NCBI GenBank assembly: GCA_049965795.1
Contig: JBMFVW010000004.1
Span: forward strand, 1-64,000
Source: Acidulodesulfobacterium_A sp049965795
GTDB lineage: Bacteria > SZUA-79 > Acidulodesulfobacterales > Acidulodesulfobacteraceae
Length of the DNA: 64,000 bases
Direction: 5' to 3'
Shown here: positions 43,414 through 51,859 of the stretch, one piece after another
Layout: every line of letters begins with the position of its first letter
How positions within the stretch are numbered: the first letter of the stretch is position 1
Program-made: the position numbers and the translations under genes
The notes under the pieces: model-generated
Seen by the model: the letters and a program-made list of their open reading frames with translations, nothing else
What the model was told of the DNA's origin: nothing
Database searches by the model: none

Positions 43414-43962
43414 ATGAGTAAAAAACTTACAAATTTAGAGGAAGATTTAAAAAAAAATCAAATAGAAATAATGCTCTATCCCTCAAAATGCGACGGATGC
43501 GAAAGCGAAGGCTTTGCGGCCTGCGTAAAAGCATGCGAATCGCATATGGCTGAAAAATACGGTTCAAAATATGCAGGAGCCAGAATTAATATAAAAAAGA
43601 AAGGAAACAAGTTTTTTCCTCTGATATGCCACAACTGCGACGAGGCCCCGTGCGTCGATGCATGTATGCCGGGAGCAAGATATAAAGACTTGGAGTCGGG
43701 ATGGACGGTAACTAATTATAAAAAATGCGTCGGATGCTGGATGTGCGTAATGTCTTGTCCGTTCGGAGCTATAGAAAGAATAGGAAAAGACCATTTTGCT
43801 TCAAAATGCGACGGCTGTTCGGATGAGGATACTCCGAAATGCGTAGAAGCATGTAAGAAAGGGGCGCTAAAAAGAATCGGCATTAAAAATTATTCATACG
43901 AAAGAAGGCTTTCCGTCGCAAAAAAAATATACGGACCTTATATAAAATCGATATCTAAGTAA
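43414..43962 (+). CDS. CooF/HycB-like four-cluster ferredoxin
   Basis: 182 aa with four [4Fe-4S] motifs: CDGCESEGFAACVKACESH, CHNCDEAPCVDACMPG, CVGCWMCVMSCPFG and CDGCSDEDTPKCVEACKKG. It resembles the CooF/HycB/HydN electron-transfer subunits that service CO dehydrogenase, formate-hydrogen lyase and related enzymes. The AAGAGG-type ribosome-binding site is good. It is paired with an FAD/NAD reductase 21 bases downstream, as in CooF-FNOR modules. No CooS or other catalytic subunit is adjacent, though the Mo-oxidoreductase locus is 4 kb upstream. Confidence 0.87.
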   Translation: MSKKLTNLEEDLKKNQIEIMLYPSKCDGCESEGFAACVKACESHMAEKYGSKYAGARINIKKKGNKFFPLICHNCDEAPCVDACMPGARYKDLESGWTVTNYKKCVGCWMCVMSCPFGAIERIGKDHFASKCDGCSDEDTPKCVEACKKGALKRIGIKNYSYERRLSVAKKIYGPYIKSISK

Positions 43963-43983
43963 TATTAAAAAGGGGATAAGATT

Positions 43984-45309
43984 ATGAAATACGTTATTGT
44001 AGGAAATTCATACGCCGGTTTATCGTGCGCCGATGCAATAAGGCGTTTCGACAAGTCGGGAGAAGTCTTAATAATATCGGACGAAAACTATAGGGCTTAT
44101 GCGAGACCTTTGATTTCATATTATTTGGAAGGAAAAACTACCGACGAAACTATATGGTATAAAGAAGACGATTATTACGAAAAAAATAATTTCGATTTAA
44201 TGCTGGGAAAAAAAGTAGTTTCCGTCGATACTAATGCTAAAAGAGTAGTTTTGGAAGACGGTGCGGCTGTGAATTACGACAAACTGTTTGTCGGCCCAGG
44301 CGGAACGCCTTTTATACCTCCGACGGAAGGATTTAACCCGGATTCACCCATGATGGGTACTTTTACACGGTTCGACGATGCCAAAAAAATGGAAAAAGCC
44401 GCAAAAATGTCTAAAAGAAAAGAAGCGATAGTCGTCGGCGGCGGACTTATAGGGCTTAAGGCATCAGAAGGATTAAGGGCATTGGGTCTTCATACCACGA
44501 TAGTAGAATTATTGCCTAGAGTTTTAGGGCTTGCCCTCGACGAAGTGTCGGGAAATATTACGTCGAAAAAACTTAACGAAAACGGCATAGATACGGCTAC
44601 CGGCGAGACGGTAACAAAAATTAACTTAGACGAATCCGGCAATCCGGTCAGCGTTTTATTGAAAAGCGGAAAAGAATTGCCTGCTGATATCGTCGTAGTC
44701 GGCGTAGGCGTTAGACCCAATGTCGGCTTTCTCGAAGGAAGCGGAGTAAAAATAGACAGAGGCATAATAGTCGATAAAACTATGATGACGAGCGTTAAAG
44801 ACGTGTATGCAGGAGGCGATGCAGCTGTAATATACGACGTCATAAACAAACGTCCAAACATAATAGCCATCGTTCCATTGGCATGCGAAGAAGGAAGGGT
44901 TGCGGGAACAAATATGGCGGGAGTTTACAGGGAATATCCGGGAGGCATGGGTTTAAATTCCGTCGAAATTTACGGACTTCCTATAGTAACCATAGGTTTA
45001 ACCAATCCTTCTAACGAGACACAAAGCGTTTTTATTTTTCAAGACGATAACATATATAGAAAACTTGTTTTTGACGGAGAAGTCTTGGTTGGAGCGATAT
45101 TGTTGGGAGATATTTCCGGCAGCGGAATATTATCCGCAATCATCAGGCAGGGATTAAAATGTTTCAAATATAAAGACGAATTTTTAAACGGCAATATATA
45201 TTCGTTCGTTATAGATAACGAATTTGAAATATACAACATAAATGAAGGTTACGCTATAAGGGGTGACTTTGAAGATCTTCCCGAATTTTCAAGGACTAAT
45301 TGGCGTTAA
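43984..45309 (+). CDS. FAD/NAD(P)-dependent oxidoreductase (CooF-associated FNOR-like)
   Basis: 441 aa of the NADH oxidase/nitrite-reductase-like reductase family: FAD motif VGNSYAGLSCADAIRRF, then YARPLISYYLEG, NAD motif VVGGGLIGLKASEGLRALG, VVVGVGVRPN and DVYAGGDAAV, plus a C-terminal dimerisation domain. It transfers electrons between NAD(P)H and the preceding ferredoxin. Position and spacing (AAAGGGG ribosome-binding site) imply an operon with the CooF-like gene. The active-site Cys of NADH peroxidases is not evident, so an H2O2 role is unlikely. Confidence 0.85.
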   Translation: MKYVIVGNSYAGLSCADAIRRFDKSGEVLIISDENYRAYARPLISYYLEGKTTDETIWYKEDDYYEKNNFDLMLGKKVVSVDTNAKRVVLEDGAAVNYDKLFVGPGGTPFIPPTEGFNPDSPMMGTFTRFDDAKKMEKAAKMSKRKEAIVVGGGLIGLKASEGLRALGLHTTIVELLPRVLGLALDEVSGNITSKKLNENGIDTATGETVTKINLDESGNPVSVLLKSGKELPADIVVVGVGVRPNVGFLEGSGVKIDRGIIVDKTMMTSVKDVYAGGDAAVIYDVINKRPNIIAIVPLACEEGRVAGTNMAGVYREYPGGMGLNSVEIYGLPIVTIGLTNPSNETQSVFIFQDDNIYRKLVFDGEVLVGAILLGDISGSGILSAIIRQGLKCFKYKDEFLNGNIYSFVIDNEFEIYNINEGYAIRGDFEDLPEFSRTNWR

Positions 45310-45328
45310 CCGGCAAAGAATTAAAATG

Positions 45329-45408
45329 CCTTAACTCAACGTTAGAATTTTTTAGCCGTATTTATAACTTGTTAAATCAATTTTTTAGTCTCTAACGGTG
45401 AGTTAAGG
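45329..45408. repeat. 18-bp inverted repeat, one mismatch
   Basis: CCTTAACTCAACGTTAGA (45329-45346) pairs with TCTAACGGTGAGTTAAGG (45391-45408) at 17 of 18 positions, around a 44-base AT-rich spacer that itself repeats ATTTTTTAG. It follows the FNOR stop and could be a large terminator-like hairpin, an operator, or a small mobile element. It does not match the class A or B repeats. Confidence 0.6.
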
Positions 45409-45443
45409 AAATATTATTAATGCATACGAAGCGGTGATAAATT

Positions 45444-45638
45444 ATGGATAGCGAAAACGAAAAGCCCCTTACGGTTTTATTGGAAGAGTTATTAATAGAA
45501 GTGCGTTCGGTATCTTCCGAAAATTTCGACAAGTGGTATGAAAAGAAAAGGAAAGTTTTTAACATCGGCGTTAAAAATTACCCCACTAAAGAAGAATTCA
45601 TAAAATACGTCAACTACGCATTAAGCATTGAACATTAG
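45444..45638 (+). CDS. Small hypothetical protein
   Basis: 64 aa (ATG 45444), acidic N-terminal half (SENEKPLTVLLEELLIEVRS) and a basic/aromatic C-terminal half (KWYEKKRKVFNIGVKNYPTK). It is predicted mostly helical. I do not recognise a family. It lies between the inverted repeat and the second scaffold gap and has only a weak purine-rich stretch (GCGGTGA) upstream, so it may not be real. Confidence 0.35.
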   Translation: MDSENEKPLTVLLEELLIEVRSVSSENFDKWYEKKRKVFNIGVKNYPTKEEFIKYVNYALSIEH

Positions 45639-45670
45639 CCTAATTGCCGTCAAAATTCTTAATCCTGCAT

Positions 45671-45770
45671 NNNNNNNNNNNNNNNNNNNNNNNNNNNNNN
45701 NNNNNNNNNNNNNNNNNNNNNNNNNNNNNNNNNNNNNNNNNNNNNNNNNNNNNNNNNNNNNNNNNNNNNN
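45671..45770. other. Scaffold gap (100 N), unknown true length
   Basis: Unlike the first gap, the flanking sequences share no evident overlap, so the join was probably made by read pairs and the true length is unknown. Genes on both sides (64-aa ORF and proton ATPase) are intact. Confidence 0.85.
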
Positions 45771-45790
45771 ATTAAAATTAAAATCTTAGA

Positions 45791-48124
45791 TTATCTGAGT
45801 TTTTCCATCAACGGTTTCTTTATATGGTCTAATAAGACCATATAAATGAAAGTTCCAGCAAGCAGTATAAATATATATGTAAAAGGAACTTTAGCCATAA
45901 GTATGCCGAAGCCTGCCATTAACGTTATAATTATTATATCTAACGCACTTGCCAGCATTAAATAATTTCCCGGTTTAGAACTCCAGAAATGACGTTCTTC
46001 CCTTACTAAATAAACCGTTGCCTGTGCGCTGAATACTAAAGATAAAAATGCAAACGTCTGAACTTCCGGCAAACTCATTCCTATAGAATAATATCCGATG
46101 TAATATGCTATAAAAGAATAAACGAGCCATGCGCCGGCTATCATTAGCGATGCCGATACAATAAGTTTTATTTTCCATTTATCAGGTTTATTTGAATATA
46201 CGGCATTGTCTTTTGCTATCGACATAGTTACGAAATCGTTAGCAAAAATCAATATCAGAATAAGCTTTGGGGTCGTAACGAACTTTCCGAAAAATATTAG
46301 CCCTAAACTCAAAAAAAGTGCAACCTGAAAAGTTTTAGATATTTTATTTAAAGTATAAGTAAGCATTCTCCTGTAAACCATTCTGCCGTATTTTACTGCA
46401 TCCACTATATTACCAAGCCCCGGTTCCGTCAATATTAAACTTGCCGAAGCTTTCGCTACATCCGTAGCATTTGCCACGGCAATGCCGACTTCTGCCTGTT
46501 TAAGGGCGGGCGCGTCGTTTACGCCGTCTCCGGTCATTCCTGTAATTTTTTTCAATTTCTGCAAACCCTGTACGAGGTGAAATTTATCTTCGGGGAAAAC
46601 TCCAGCGAATACGTCGCATCCCGATGGATCTTTAAATTTTTCTTTAGTGCAGACGTTATCGCCGAGTCCTATTAAGCGGGCGGTAGTTTTAGCAGTGAGT
46701 TCCGTATCTCCGGTAACCATGCGCACTCTAATTCCTAAGTTTTTAAGTTCGTTTAATAATTTTTTAGAATCTTTCCTTGGAGGATCAGAAAGTCCGAGAA
46801 TGCCGACGGCAAAATATTTATTTTCTTTTTCGTTTTTTAAAGTTACGGCAATAACTCTATAACCCATAGCCTCAAATTTTTCGGATTCATCCCTGAGTTT
46901 TTTTGCATCGTTTTCGTCAAGGTTTTTAACTACTATTATAGGAGAACCTTTAATGGAACTGATTAATTTTTTTTCGTTTTTTTCGGATATTTCCAGTAAT
47001 GCTTCGGCTCTTTTCGTCTGAGGATCGAATGGTGTGAATTTTACAAGTTTTCCGACTTTAGGCAGAGTTATATTGTTGTTTTTTATATAAGACAAAATAG
47101 ATAAATCTATAGGATCCTGCGTTGATTCATCCGATGCGGCAGCGGCGTATGCAAAAAGTTCATTTTCACCGAAAGGTTCAAGCGGTTTAAAATCGGTAAG
47201 AAAAAGTGCGTTTTCCGTTAAAGTGCCGGTTTTATCCGAACATAATTCTTCCATAGACGCAATATCTTCTATCGCCGACAAATGCGTTACCAATATGCCT
47301 CTGTTTGCAAGTTCCATCGAAGCAAGGGCGGTAGCCAAGGTAAAAGTAACCGGAAGAGCTACAGGTATGGACGCGACTAAAAGTATTAAAGCAAAAGGCA
47401 GCATCTCAACGAAGTTTAATTTATAAATAAGCGCGTAAGCAAGTATTATAACGACTAGAATGCCGTCTATCATAATAAAATAGCGCACTATTTTTAAAAT
47501 TAATTCTTCTATATGACCCTTGGTTTTTGCAGATTTGATAAGTTCGGCGGTTTTCCCGAAATAGCTTTTTTCTCCCGTCGCCGTAACTTTGCAGGTTGCT
47601 TCCCCTCTTTTAATTATTGAACCGGAATATATAAGCCCGCCTTCGTTTCTGTCAACAGGCTGAGATTCTCCCGTTAAAGCCGACTGGTCCACCAATACGC
47701 TGCCCGAAATAATTTCTGTATCCGCCGGAATTAAATCCCCCATTCGGATGTGAATTACGTCCCCGGGAACTAATTGCTCTGCGCTTAATTTAACCCATTT
47801 TCCGTCTCTTAAAACCCTCGACATAATTTTTAACTGTTTTTTCAAAAGTTCGAGAGCTTTTTCCGCCTTGTTTTCCTGTTGAAAAGATATTATGGCGTTA
47901 AATAAAATTAAACCGATAATAATATATGCTTCTATGTTTTTCCCTAGTATTAATTCGATAATAAAGGTAAATTCCAACATCCATGCTACCGGATTCCAAA
48001 ATTTTAAAAGAAAAATTTCGACGGGATGCTTTTTTTTCTCTTTTATTTCGTTTAATCCGTAACGTTTAATTAATTCTTCAGCTTCCGAAGACGATAATCC
48101 TTTAATCTCCTTATCTATATTCAT
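45791..48124 (-). CDS. Proton-pumping P-type ATPase (type IIIA, plasma-membrane H+-ATPase-like)
   Basis: 777 aa. The N-terminal sequence GLSSSEAEELIKRYGLNEI, the actuator loop DQSALTGESQPV, phosphorylation site CSDKTGTLTEN (Asp297), and hinge MTGDGVNDAPALKQAEVGIAV identify a P-type ATPase. The PVALPVTF segment in TM4 and overall match to plant/fungal/archaeal H+-ATPases point to proton export. There is no C-terminal autoinhibitory tail. Such pumps are common in acidophiles for pH homeostasis, which fits the rest of the window, though a related divalent-cation role cannot be excluded. The gene is monocistronic on the minus strand. Confidence 0.88.
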   Translation of the reverse strand: MNIDKEIKGLSSSEAEELIKRYGLNEIKEKKKHPVEIFLLKFWNPVAWMLEFTFIIELILGKNIEAYIIIGLILFNAIISFQQENKAEKALELLKKQLKIMSRVLRDGKWVKLSAEQLVPGDVIHIRMGDLIPADTEIISGSVLVDQSALTGESQPVDRNEGGLIYSGSIIKRGEATCKVTATGEKSYFGKTAELIKSAKTKGHIEELILKIVRYFIMIDGILVVIILAYALIYKLNFVEMLPFALILLVASIPVALPVTFTLATALASMELANRGILVTHLSAIEDIASMEELCSDKTGTLTENALFLTDFKPLEPFGENELFAYAAAASDESTQDPIDLSILSYIKNNNITLPKVGKLVKFTPFDPQTKRAEALLEISEKNEKKLISSIKGSPIIVVKNLDENDAKKLRDESEKFEAMGYRVIAVTLKNEKENKYFAVGILGLSDPPRKDSKKLLNELKNLGIRVRMVTGDTELTAKTTARLIGLGDNVCTKEKFKDPSGCDVFAGVFPEDKFHLVQGLQKLKKITGMTGDGVNDAPALKQAEVGIAVANATDVAKASASLILTEPGLGNIVDAVKYGRMVYRRMLTYTLNKISKTFQVALFLSLGLIFFGKFVTTPKLILILIFANDFVTMSIAKDNAVYSNKPDKWKIKLIVSASLMIAGAWLVYSFIAYYIGYYSIGMSLPEVQTFAFLSLVFSAQATVYLVREERHFWSSKPGNYLMLASALDIIIITLMAGFGILMAKVPFTYIFILLAGTFIYMVLLDHIKKPLMEKLR

Positions 48125-48269
48125 TTTTTTATTTTTTTTAAGATTAATTTGTAAAATTTACTTTAAATTTTGTTATAATAAACAATACGAGGCTTTGTTG
48201 CTATATTATAATTTTTACGATTTTATATTATACATCAATACACTTTATATTTACAAATACTGACGTAAA

Positions 48270-48393
48270 CCAAAAATTACCGATAGAAAATTGTAAAGTT
48301 CGATAAAATAAAGAGATAATGAAGTATCTAATTTGAAACGGGGACAGAATTCAATTCTGTCCCCGTATTCATTGTTCCTATCGGCAATTTTGG
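48270..48393. repeat. Element with class B terminal repeats and nested REP-like palindrome
   Basis: CCAAAAATTACCGATAG (48270-48286) faces CTATCGGCAATTTTGG (48378-48393), an inverted pair with one indel and one mismatch. Within it is the 29-bp palindrome at 48338-48366, identical to that at 10251-10279. The layout (terminal repeats plus nested palindrome) copies the class A element at 10172-10304 with a different terminal sequence. It lies between divergent ATPase and mobB genes. Confidence 0.7.
48338..48366. repeat. REP-like palindrome, copy identical to 10251-10279
   Basis: Same 29-mer as at 10251-10279, including the AATT-C-AATT centre. Flanking sequence differs, so the conserved unit is the palindrome itself. 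Confidence 0.75.
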
Positions 48394-48411
48394 AGTAAAC
48401 GGTAAAAATTT

Positions 48412-48960
48412 ATGGTTAAAACAAAAAACGGTAAAATCCCAGCCGTAGTTTCTTTCCTTGCGAGGTCGGGAACAGGTAAAACGACTTTAATAGAAAAAAT
48501 AATAAAAATACTGTCTGAAAAGGGATATAAAGTTTCTTCTATAAAACATACAGACCATAACGTTTCTGCGGATACGGAAGGGAAAGATTCATGGAGACAT
48601 AAGAATGCAGGCGCATTTTCCACGATGCTTATATCTAAAGAAAAAATTTCATTTTTCAGCGATATAGAGCCGTCTGCCGATATAGCTATAGACAGCTTAA
48701 TATCTAATTTTTTTAAAGGCTCCGATATACTTATAGTAGAAGGTTTTAAAGAACTCGGCTTAAAAAAAATAGAACTTGCGAGAAAGGATGCCGGCGGTTT
48801 AGAACTAAGATTTAAAAACGACCCCAATCTTATTCTTGTCTGCGCCGACGAACAAATAAGCGGTTTGAACGTTCCGCAAATAAATATTAACGATGCAGAA
48901 AAAATATCTTCTTTTGTAGAGGAAAAAATTATTCTGCCTAATTCCGATATAGATATATAA
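48412..48960 (+). CDS. mobB: Molybdopterin-guanine dinucleotide biosynthesis adaptor
   Basis: 182 aa. MobB binds GTP and supports MobA or enzyme loading. The P-loop ARSGTGKTTLIEKIIKILSE, the SIKHTDHNVSAD segment and DILIVEGFKELGL are typical of the family. The length is standard. It begins just after a class B repeat element. The downstream dus and iron-sulfur genes are in the same direction with short spacing. Confidence 0.9.
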   Translation: MVKTKNGKIPAVVSFLARSGTGKTTLIEKIIKILSEKGYKVSSIKHTDHNVSADTEGKDSWRHKNAGAFSTMLISKEKISFFSDIEPSADIAIDSLISNFFKGSDILIVEGFKELGLKKIELARKDAGGLELRFKNDPNLILVCADEQISGLNVPQININDAEKISSFVEEKIILPNSDIDI

Positions 48961-48977
48961 AAGTATATAATAAATAT

Positions 48978-49982
48978 ATGAGCGAAATCAGCCTCGGCAT
49001 AAGATGTATTTTGGCGCCTATGGCGGGTATTACAGGATATCCTTTCAGAAAAATCTGCCTAAAATACGGGGCGGAATTCTGCTTTACGGAGATGATAAGT
49101 TCCGAAGGTTTTTTGCGAAACGATAAGAAAACGCTTGAACTTCTTGAATCCGGTGCAGGTATTGCAAAAACCGGCATTCAATTATTCGGCAATTCTGCTG
49201 CCGTTTTGTCGGAAGCCGCCAAAAAGGCATTCGATGCTGGATTTAAGTTTATTGACGTAAATGCGGGCTGTCCGGTTAAAAAGGTTGTTAAAACAGGTGC
49301 GGGAAGCGCATTATTGAAAGACCCTGCGCTTTTTGCGGATATAGCCGCGTCCGTCAGAAAATCGGCAAAAGACGCCTTTTTTACAGTAAAATTTAGAAGC
49401 GGTTTCGATTTTAATTCCGTAAATTTCATAAAGATAGGAAAAATTGCCGAAGATTACGGAATAAACGCTCTTTTTTTTCATCCAAGGACGCGTTCCCAAA
49501 TGTTCGGAGGAGCGGCAGACCATTCTCAGACTAAAAAACTTAAAGAATCGGTTAAAATTCCCGTTTATGCAAGCGGCGACGTATTTACGGCGGCCGATGC
49601 TTTGAATATAATGAATTATACCGGAGCCGACGGAATTATGTTTGCAAGGGGAGCAGTAGGAAAACCTTGGATATTCGGCGATTATCTAAATATATCGGCT
49701 GCCGGCGGACGGGCTGAAAAAAAAGCGAAGTATATGACGGCTATGTCTGATAAAATAGATATACTGCTTGAATTAAACGAAGAAATATCTTCCTTTTACG
49801 GAGAAACAAGAGGGTTTAACATTATGAAACCACATCTTTACAGTTTTCTAAAGGGGTTTAAGGGTTCCAAAGAACTGAGGGCTGCCGTCAATAACGCCAA
49901 AAGCGGTAAAGAGAACGCCGAAATTTTAAAAATACTTAAAACAAAAATAGCACCTAATGAATATTCTGAACCTGCTGGATAA
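48978..49982 (+). CDS. tRNA-dihydrouridine synthase
   Basis: 334 aa TIM-barrel flavoprotein: APMAGITGYPFRKIC (FMN site), NAGCPVKKVVK with the catalytic Cys, VKFRSGFD, and ALFFHPRTRSQMFGG, then VYASGDVFTAADA and GIMFARGAVGKPWIF. It reduces uridine to dihydrouridine in tRNA. The subgroup (DusA/B/C) is not resolved; the layout suggests a DusB-like member. It starts 17 bases after mobB and its last 26 bases overlap the next gene. Confidence 0.93.
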   Translation: MSEISLGIRCILAPMAGITGYPFRKICLKYGAEFCFTEMISSEGFLRNDKKTLELLESGAGIAKTGIQLFGNSAAVLSEAAKKAFDAGFKFIDVNAGCPVKKVVKTGAGSALLKDPALFADIAASVRKSAKDAFFTVKFRSGFDFNSVNFIKIGKIAEDYGINALFFHPRTRSQMFGGAADHSQTKKLKESVKIPVYASGDVFTAADALNIMNYTGADGIMFARGAVGKPWIFGDYLNISAAGGRAEKKAKYMTAMSDKIDILLELNEEISSFYGETRGFNIMKPHLYSFLKGFKGSKELRAAVNNAKSGKENAEILKILKTKIAPNEYSEPAG

Positions 49983-51099
49983 ATTTTTAAACGCAAAAGA
50001 AGACGAAGGGCGGATTTTAATAAATCCCGATTTTTGCGTAAGACTAAAAACTCCTATGGCGGGGTGCTATGAGTGCATCGAAAGATGTCCCGATTTATCC
50101 ATAAAAATAACCGACGCCGAAATAAATATTCTGGACAACTGTTCAAACTGCAACGCCTGTCTTTACCTGTGTCCGAATTCCGTTTTTTACGTTAAGAAAG
50201 ATAAAAACGAAGCCGCCTGCGATTTAGAATACAAAGAAGGAAAAAAATTTTATTTTTGCGGTAAAACCGAAAAATATCTTAAAGAATTTAAAATTCCGGT
50301 GAACGATAATAATAATTTTATAAAATGTATTTACGAATTGGAAGACGCAGATATAATTTCTTCAGTAAAAAACGGATCGGAGGTAATATTCGTTTCATCC
50401 GACTGCAAATCGTGCAGGCTGAAATATTTCCGTAACAAAAAAATAAAAAGAATAAACGAAATAGAAAAGTTTTTAAACAAAGAAAACGCTTTTAAGGAAA
50501 TTAAAGCGGAGGATTTTAATTTTAAAGAGAAAAAGTCTTATAACTTTAAGCATGCCGGCGGTAAAGCCGCAGAAAAATATAAAGAAACGGATAAAAAAAA
50601 TAACGAAAATGAAGGCGTCGTTACAACCCCTGAAACGTTAGACCGAAGAGAATTTTTTAAAAATTCGTTTAAAAGTTTAAAAGATAACGCAAAAAAGCTT
50701 GCAGAAAACGTTTCCATAGAAGACCTTCCTTTATCCGAGCTGTATTCCCGCTTCATTAATACAGGAAAAAATGAGAGAAGCGCAAATTATTTATTATTAA
50801 AAAGGCAGAAAAAAATCTATAAATTTTTAAAAGAAAATAAAGATTTAGTACCGATATTTAATATAAGATTGCCTAAGATAAACGAAAACTGCGTATTATG
50901 TTCTAACTGCTGGGAAATGTGTCCTACCGGCGCGTTAATTTTTAAGGAAAACAAAATATTGCTCGAGCCGTTTTTTTGCACTTCCTGCGGTCTTTGCAAA
51001 GATATCTGCAGTTTTGGAGCGCTAAGAATGTACAAGGCATCCGGCATAAAAGATATTTCCGGAAAAAAAATTTTATTTCTAAATAAAAATAATTTTTAA
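49957..51099 (+). CDS. Multi-cluster iron-sulfur protein, unknown family
   Basis: 380 aa with four Cys-rich motifs: near the N-terminus CYECIERCP and CSNCNACLYLCPNS (Cys 37-72), near the C-terminus CVLCSNCWEMCPTGA and CTSCGLCKDICSFG. Between them lie a CKSCRLKYF motif and a basic RREFFKNSFKSL stretch in a low-complexity middle part. It looks like a soluble polyferredoxin. It overlaps the dus 3' end by 26 bases, so translation is probably coupled. No partner enzyme is obvious; the link to mobB suggests a Mo enzyme. Confidence 0.65.
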   Translation: MNILNLLDKFLNAKEDEGRILINPDFCVRLKTPMAGCYECIERCPDLSIKITDAEINILDNCSNCNACLYLCPNSVFYVKKDKNEAACDLEYKEGKKFYFCGKTEKYLKEFKIPVNDNNNFIKCIYELEDADIISSVKNGSEVIFVSSDCKSCRLKYFRNKKIKRINEIEKFLNKENAFKEIKAEDFNFKEKKSYNFKHAGGKAAEKYKETDKKNNENEGVVTTPETLDRREFFKNSFKSLKDNAKKLAENVSIEDLPLSELYSRFINTGKNERSANYLLLKRQKKIYKFLKENKDLVPIFNIRLPKINENCVLCSNCWEMCPTGALIFKENKILLEPFFCTSCGLCKDICSFGALRMYKASGIKDISGKKILFLNKNNF

Positions 51100-51101
51100 T
51101 T

Positions 51102-51117
51102 TGTGACATAAATCACA
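51102..51117. promoter_or_regulatory. CRP/FNR-family operator TGTGA-N6-TCACA
   Basis: Perfect palindrome TGTGA CATAAA TCACA. Its centre is 51109.5; with TAATAT (51139-51144) as -10 and a start near 51151 it lies at -41.5, the class II activator position. The outer bases fit HcpR/FNR-like nitrosative-stress regulators. It lies upstream of the CBS and HPP genes. Confidence 0.6.
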
Positions 51118-51212
51118 TATTAAAAATACCGAGTCTGCTAATATATAGTAAAACTTATACATAAATAATAAATAAATCCCCTAATTTAATTTTAAAAATT
51201 GAGGAAAAAATT

Positions 51213-51818
51213 ATGGAAAACTTAAACGAAGAAAAAGAAAAAAGCTGTGTAGAAGTGACCGAAGAAGATATCAGGGAAGCCTTCGAAAAACACAAAACCT
51301 ATATCGATATCTCTCTGGGCGATTTTATAAAAATTTACAGAGATGCGTTTATGCTTGCCAGGGACAAAGTTCACGGCATTACCGTCGATAAAGTGATGTC
51401 GAAAATAGCAGTTTCCGTGCATGAAAATTCAGGGATACAAGATGCGATGAATCTGCTTGCGGAAAAAGGATTGACTTGCGCTCCCGTAGTCAACGACGAA
51501 AATGTAGTCGTCGGATTTCTGTCCGACTCGGATATTTTAACAAGCGCAGGAGTCATAAAAAAACACACCCTTAAGGATTTGGTAAGGCATTTAATAGGCG
51601 AGCCGACCCCTCGAGCGAACAGGACTATCGACGCCAAAAACGTTAAAGATATTATGACTTCGCCTGCAATTACCGTATCGACCGATACGTGCATTAAAAA
51701 AGCGGCGGGGATATTTAACGCAAAGAGAATAAAAGTTATGCCGGTAGTGGATATAAGCGGAAAGCTCGCGGGTGTAATATCTATGACGGATATAATAAAA
51801 CATATCGATAAAAATTAA
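51213..51818 (+). CDS. CBS-domain protein
   Basis: 201 aa: a 50-aa helical N-terminal region (EEDIREAFEKHKTYIDISLGD), then two CBS domains (about 58-118: VDKVMSKIAVSVHENSGIQD and VVGFLSDSDILTSAG; about 140-200: VKDIMTSPAITVSTDTCI and LAGVISMTDIIKHI), a nucleotide-binding pair. Ribosome-binding site GAGGAAA. It lies 41 bases before the HPP gene and behind a CRP/FNR-type operator, so it may regulate HPP activity by adenine nucleotides. Confidence 0.87.
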   Translation: MENLNEEKEKSCVEVTEEDIREAFEKHKTYIDISLGDFIKIYRDAFMLARDKVHGITVDKVMSKIAVSVHENSGIQDAMNLLAEKGLTCAPVVNDENVVVGFLSDSDILTSAGVIKKHTLKDLVRHLIGEPTPRANRTIDAKNVKDIMTSPAITVSTDTCIKKAAGIFNAKRIKVMPVVDISGKLAGVISMTDIIKHIDKN

Positions 51819-51859
51819 AAATAAATAAAATTAATCATATTAACAGCGGGGTAACTAAA

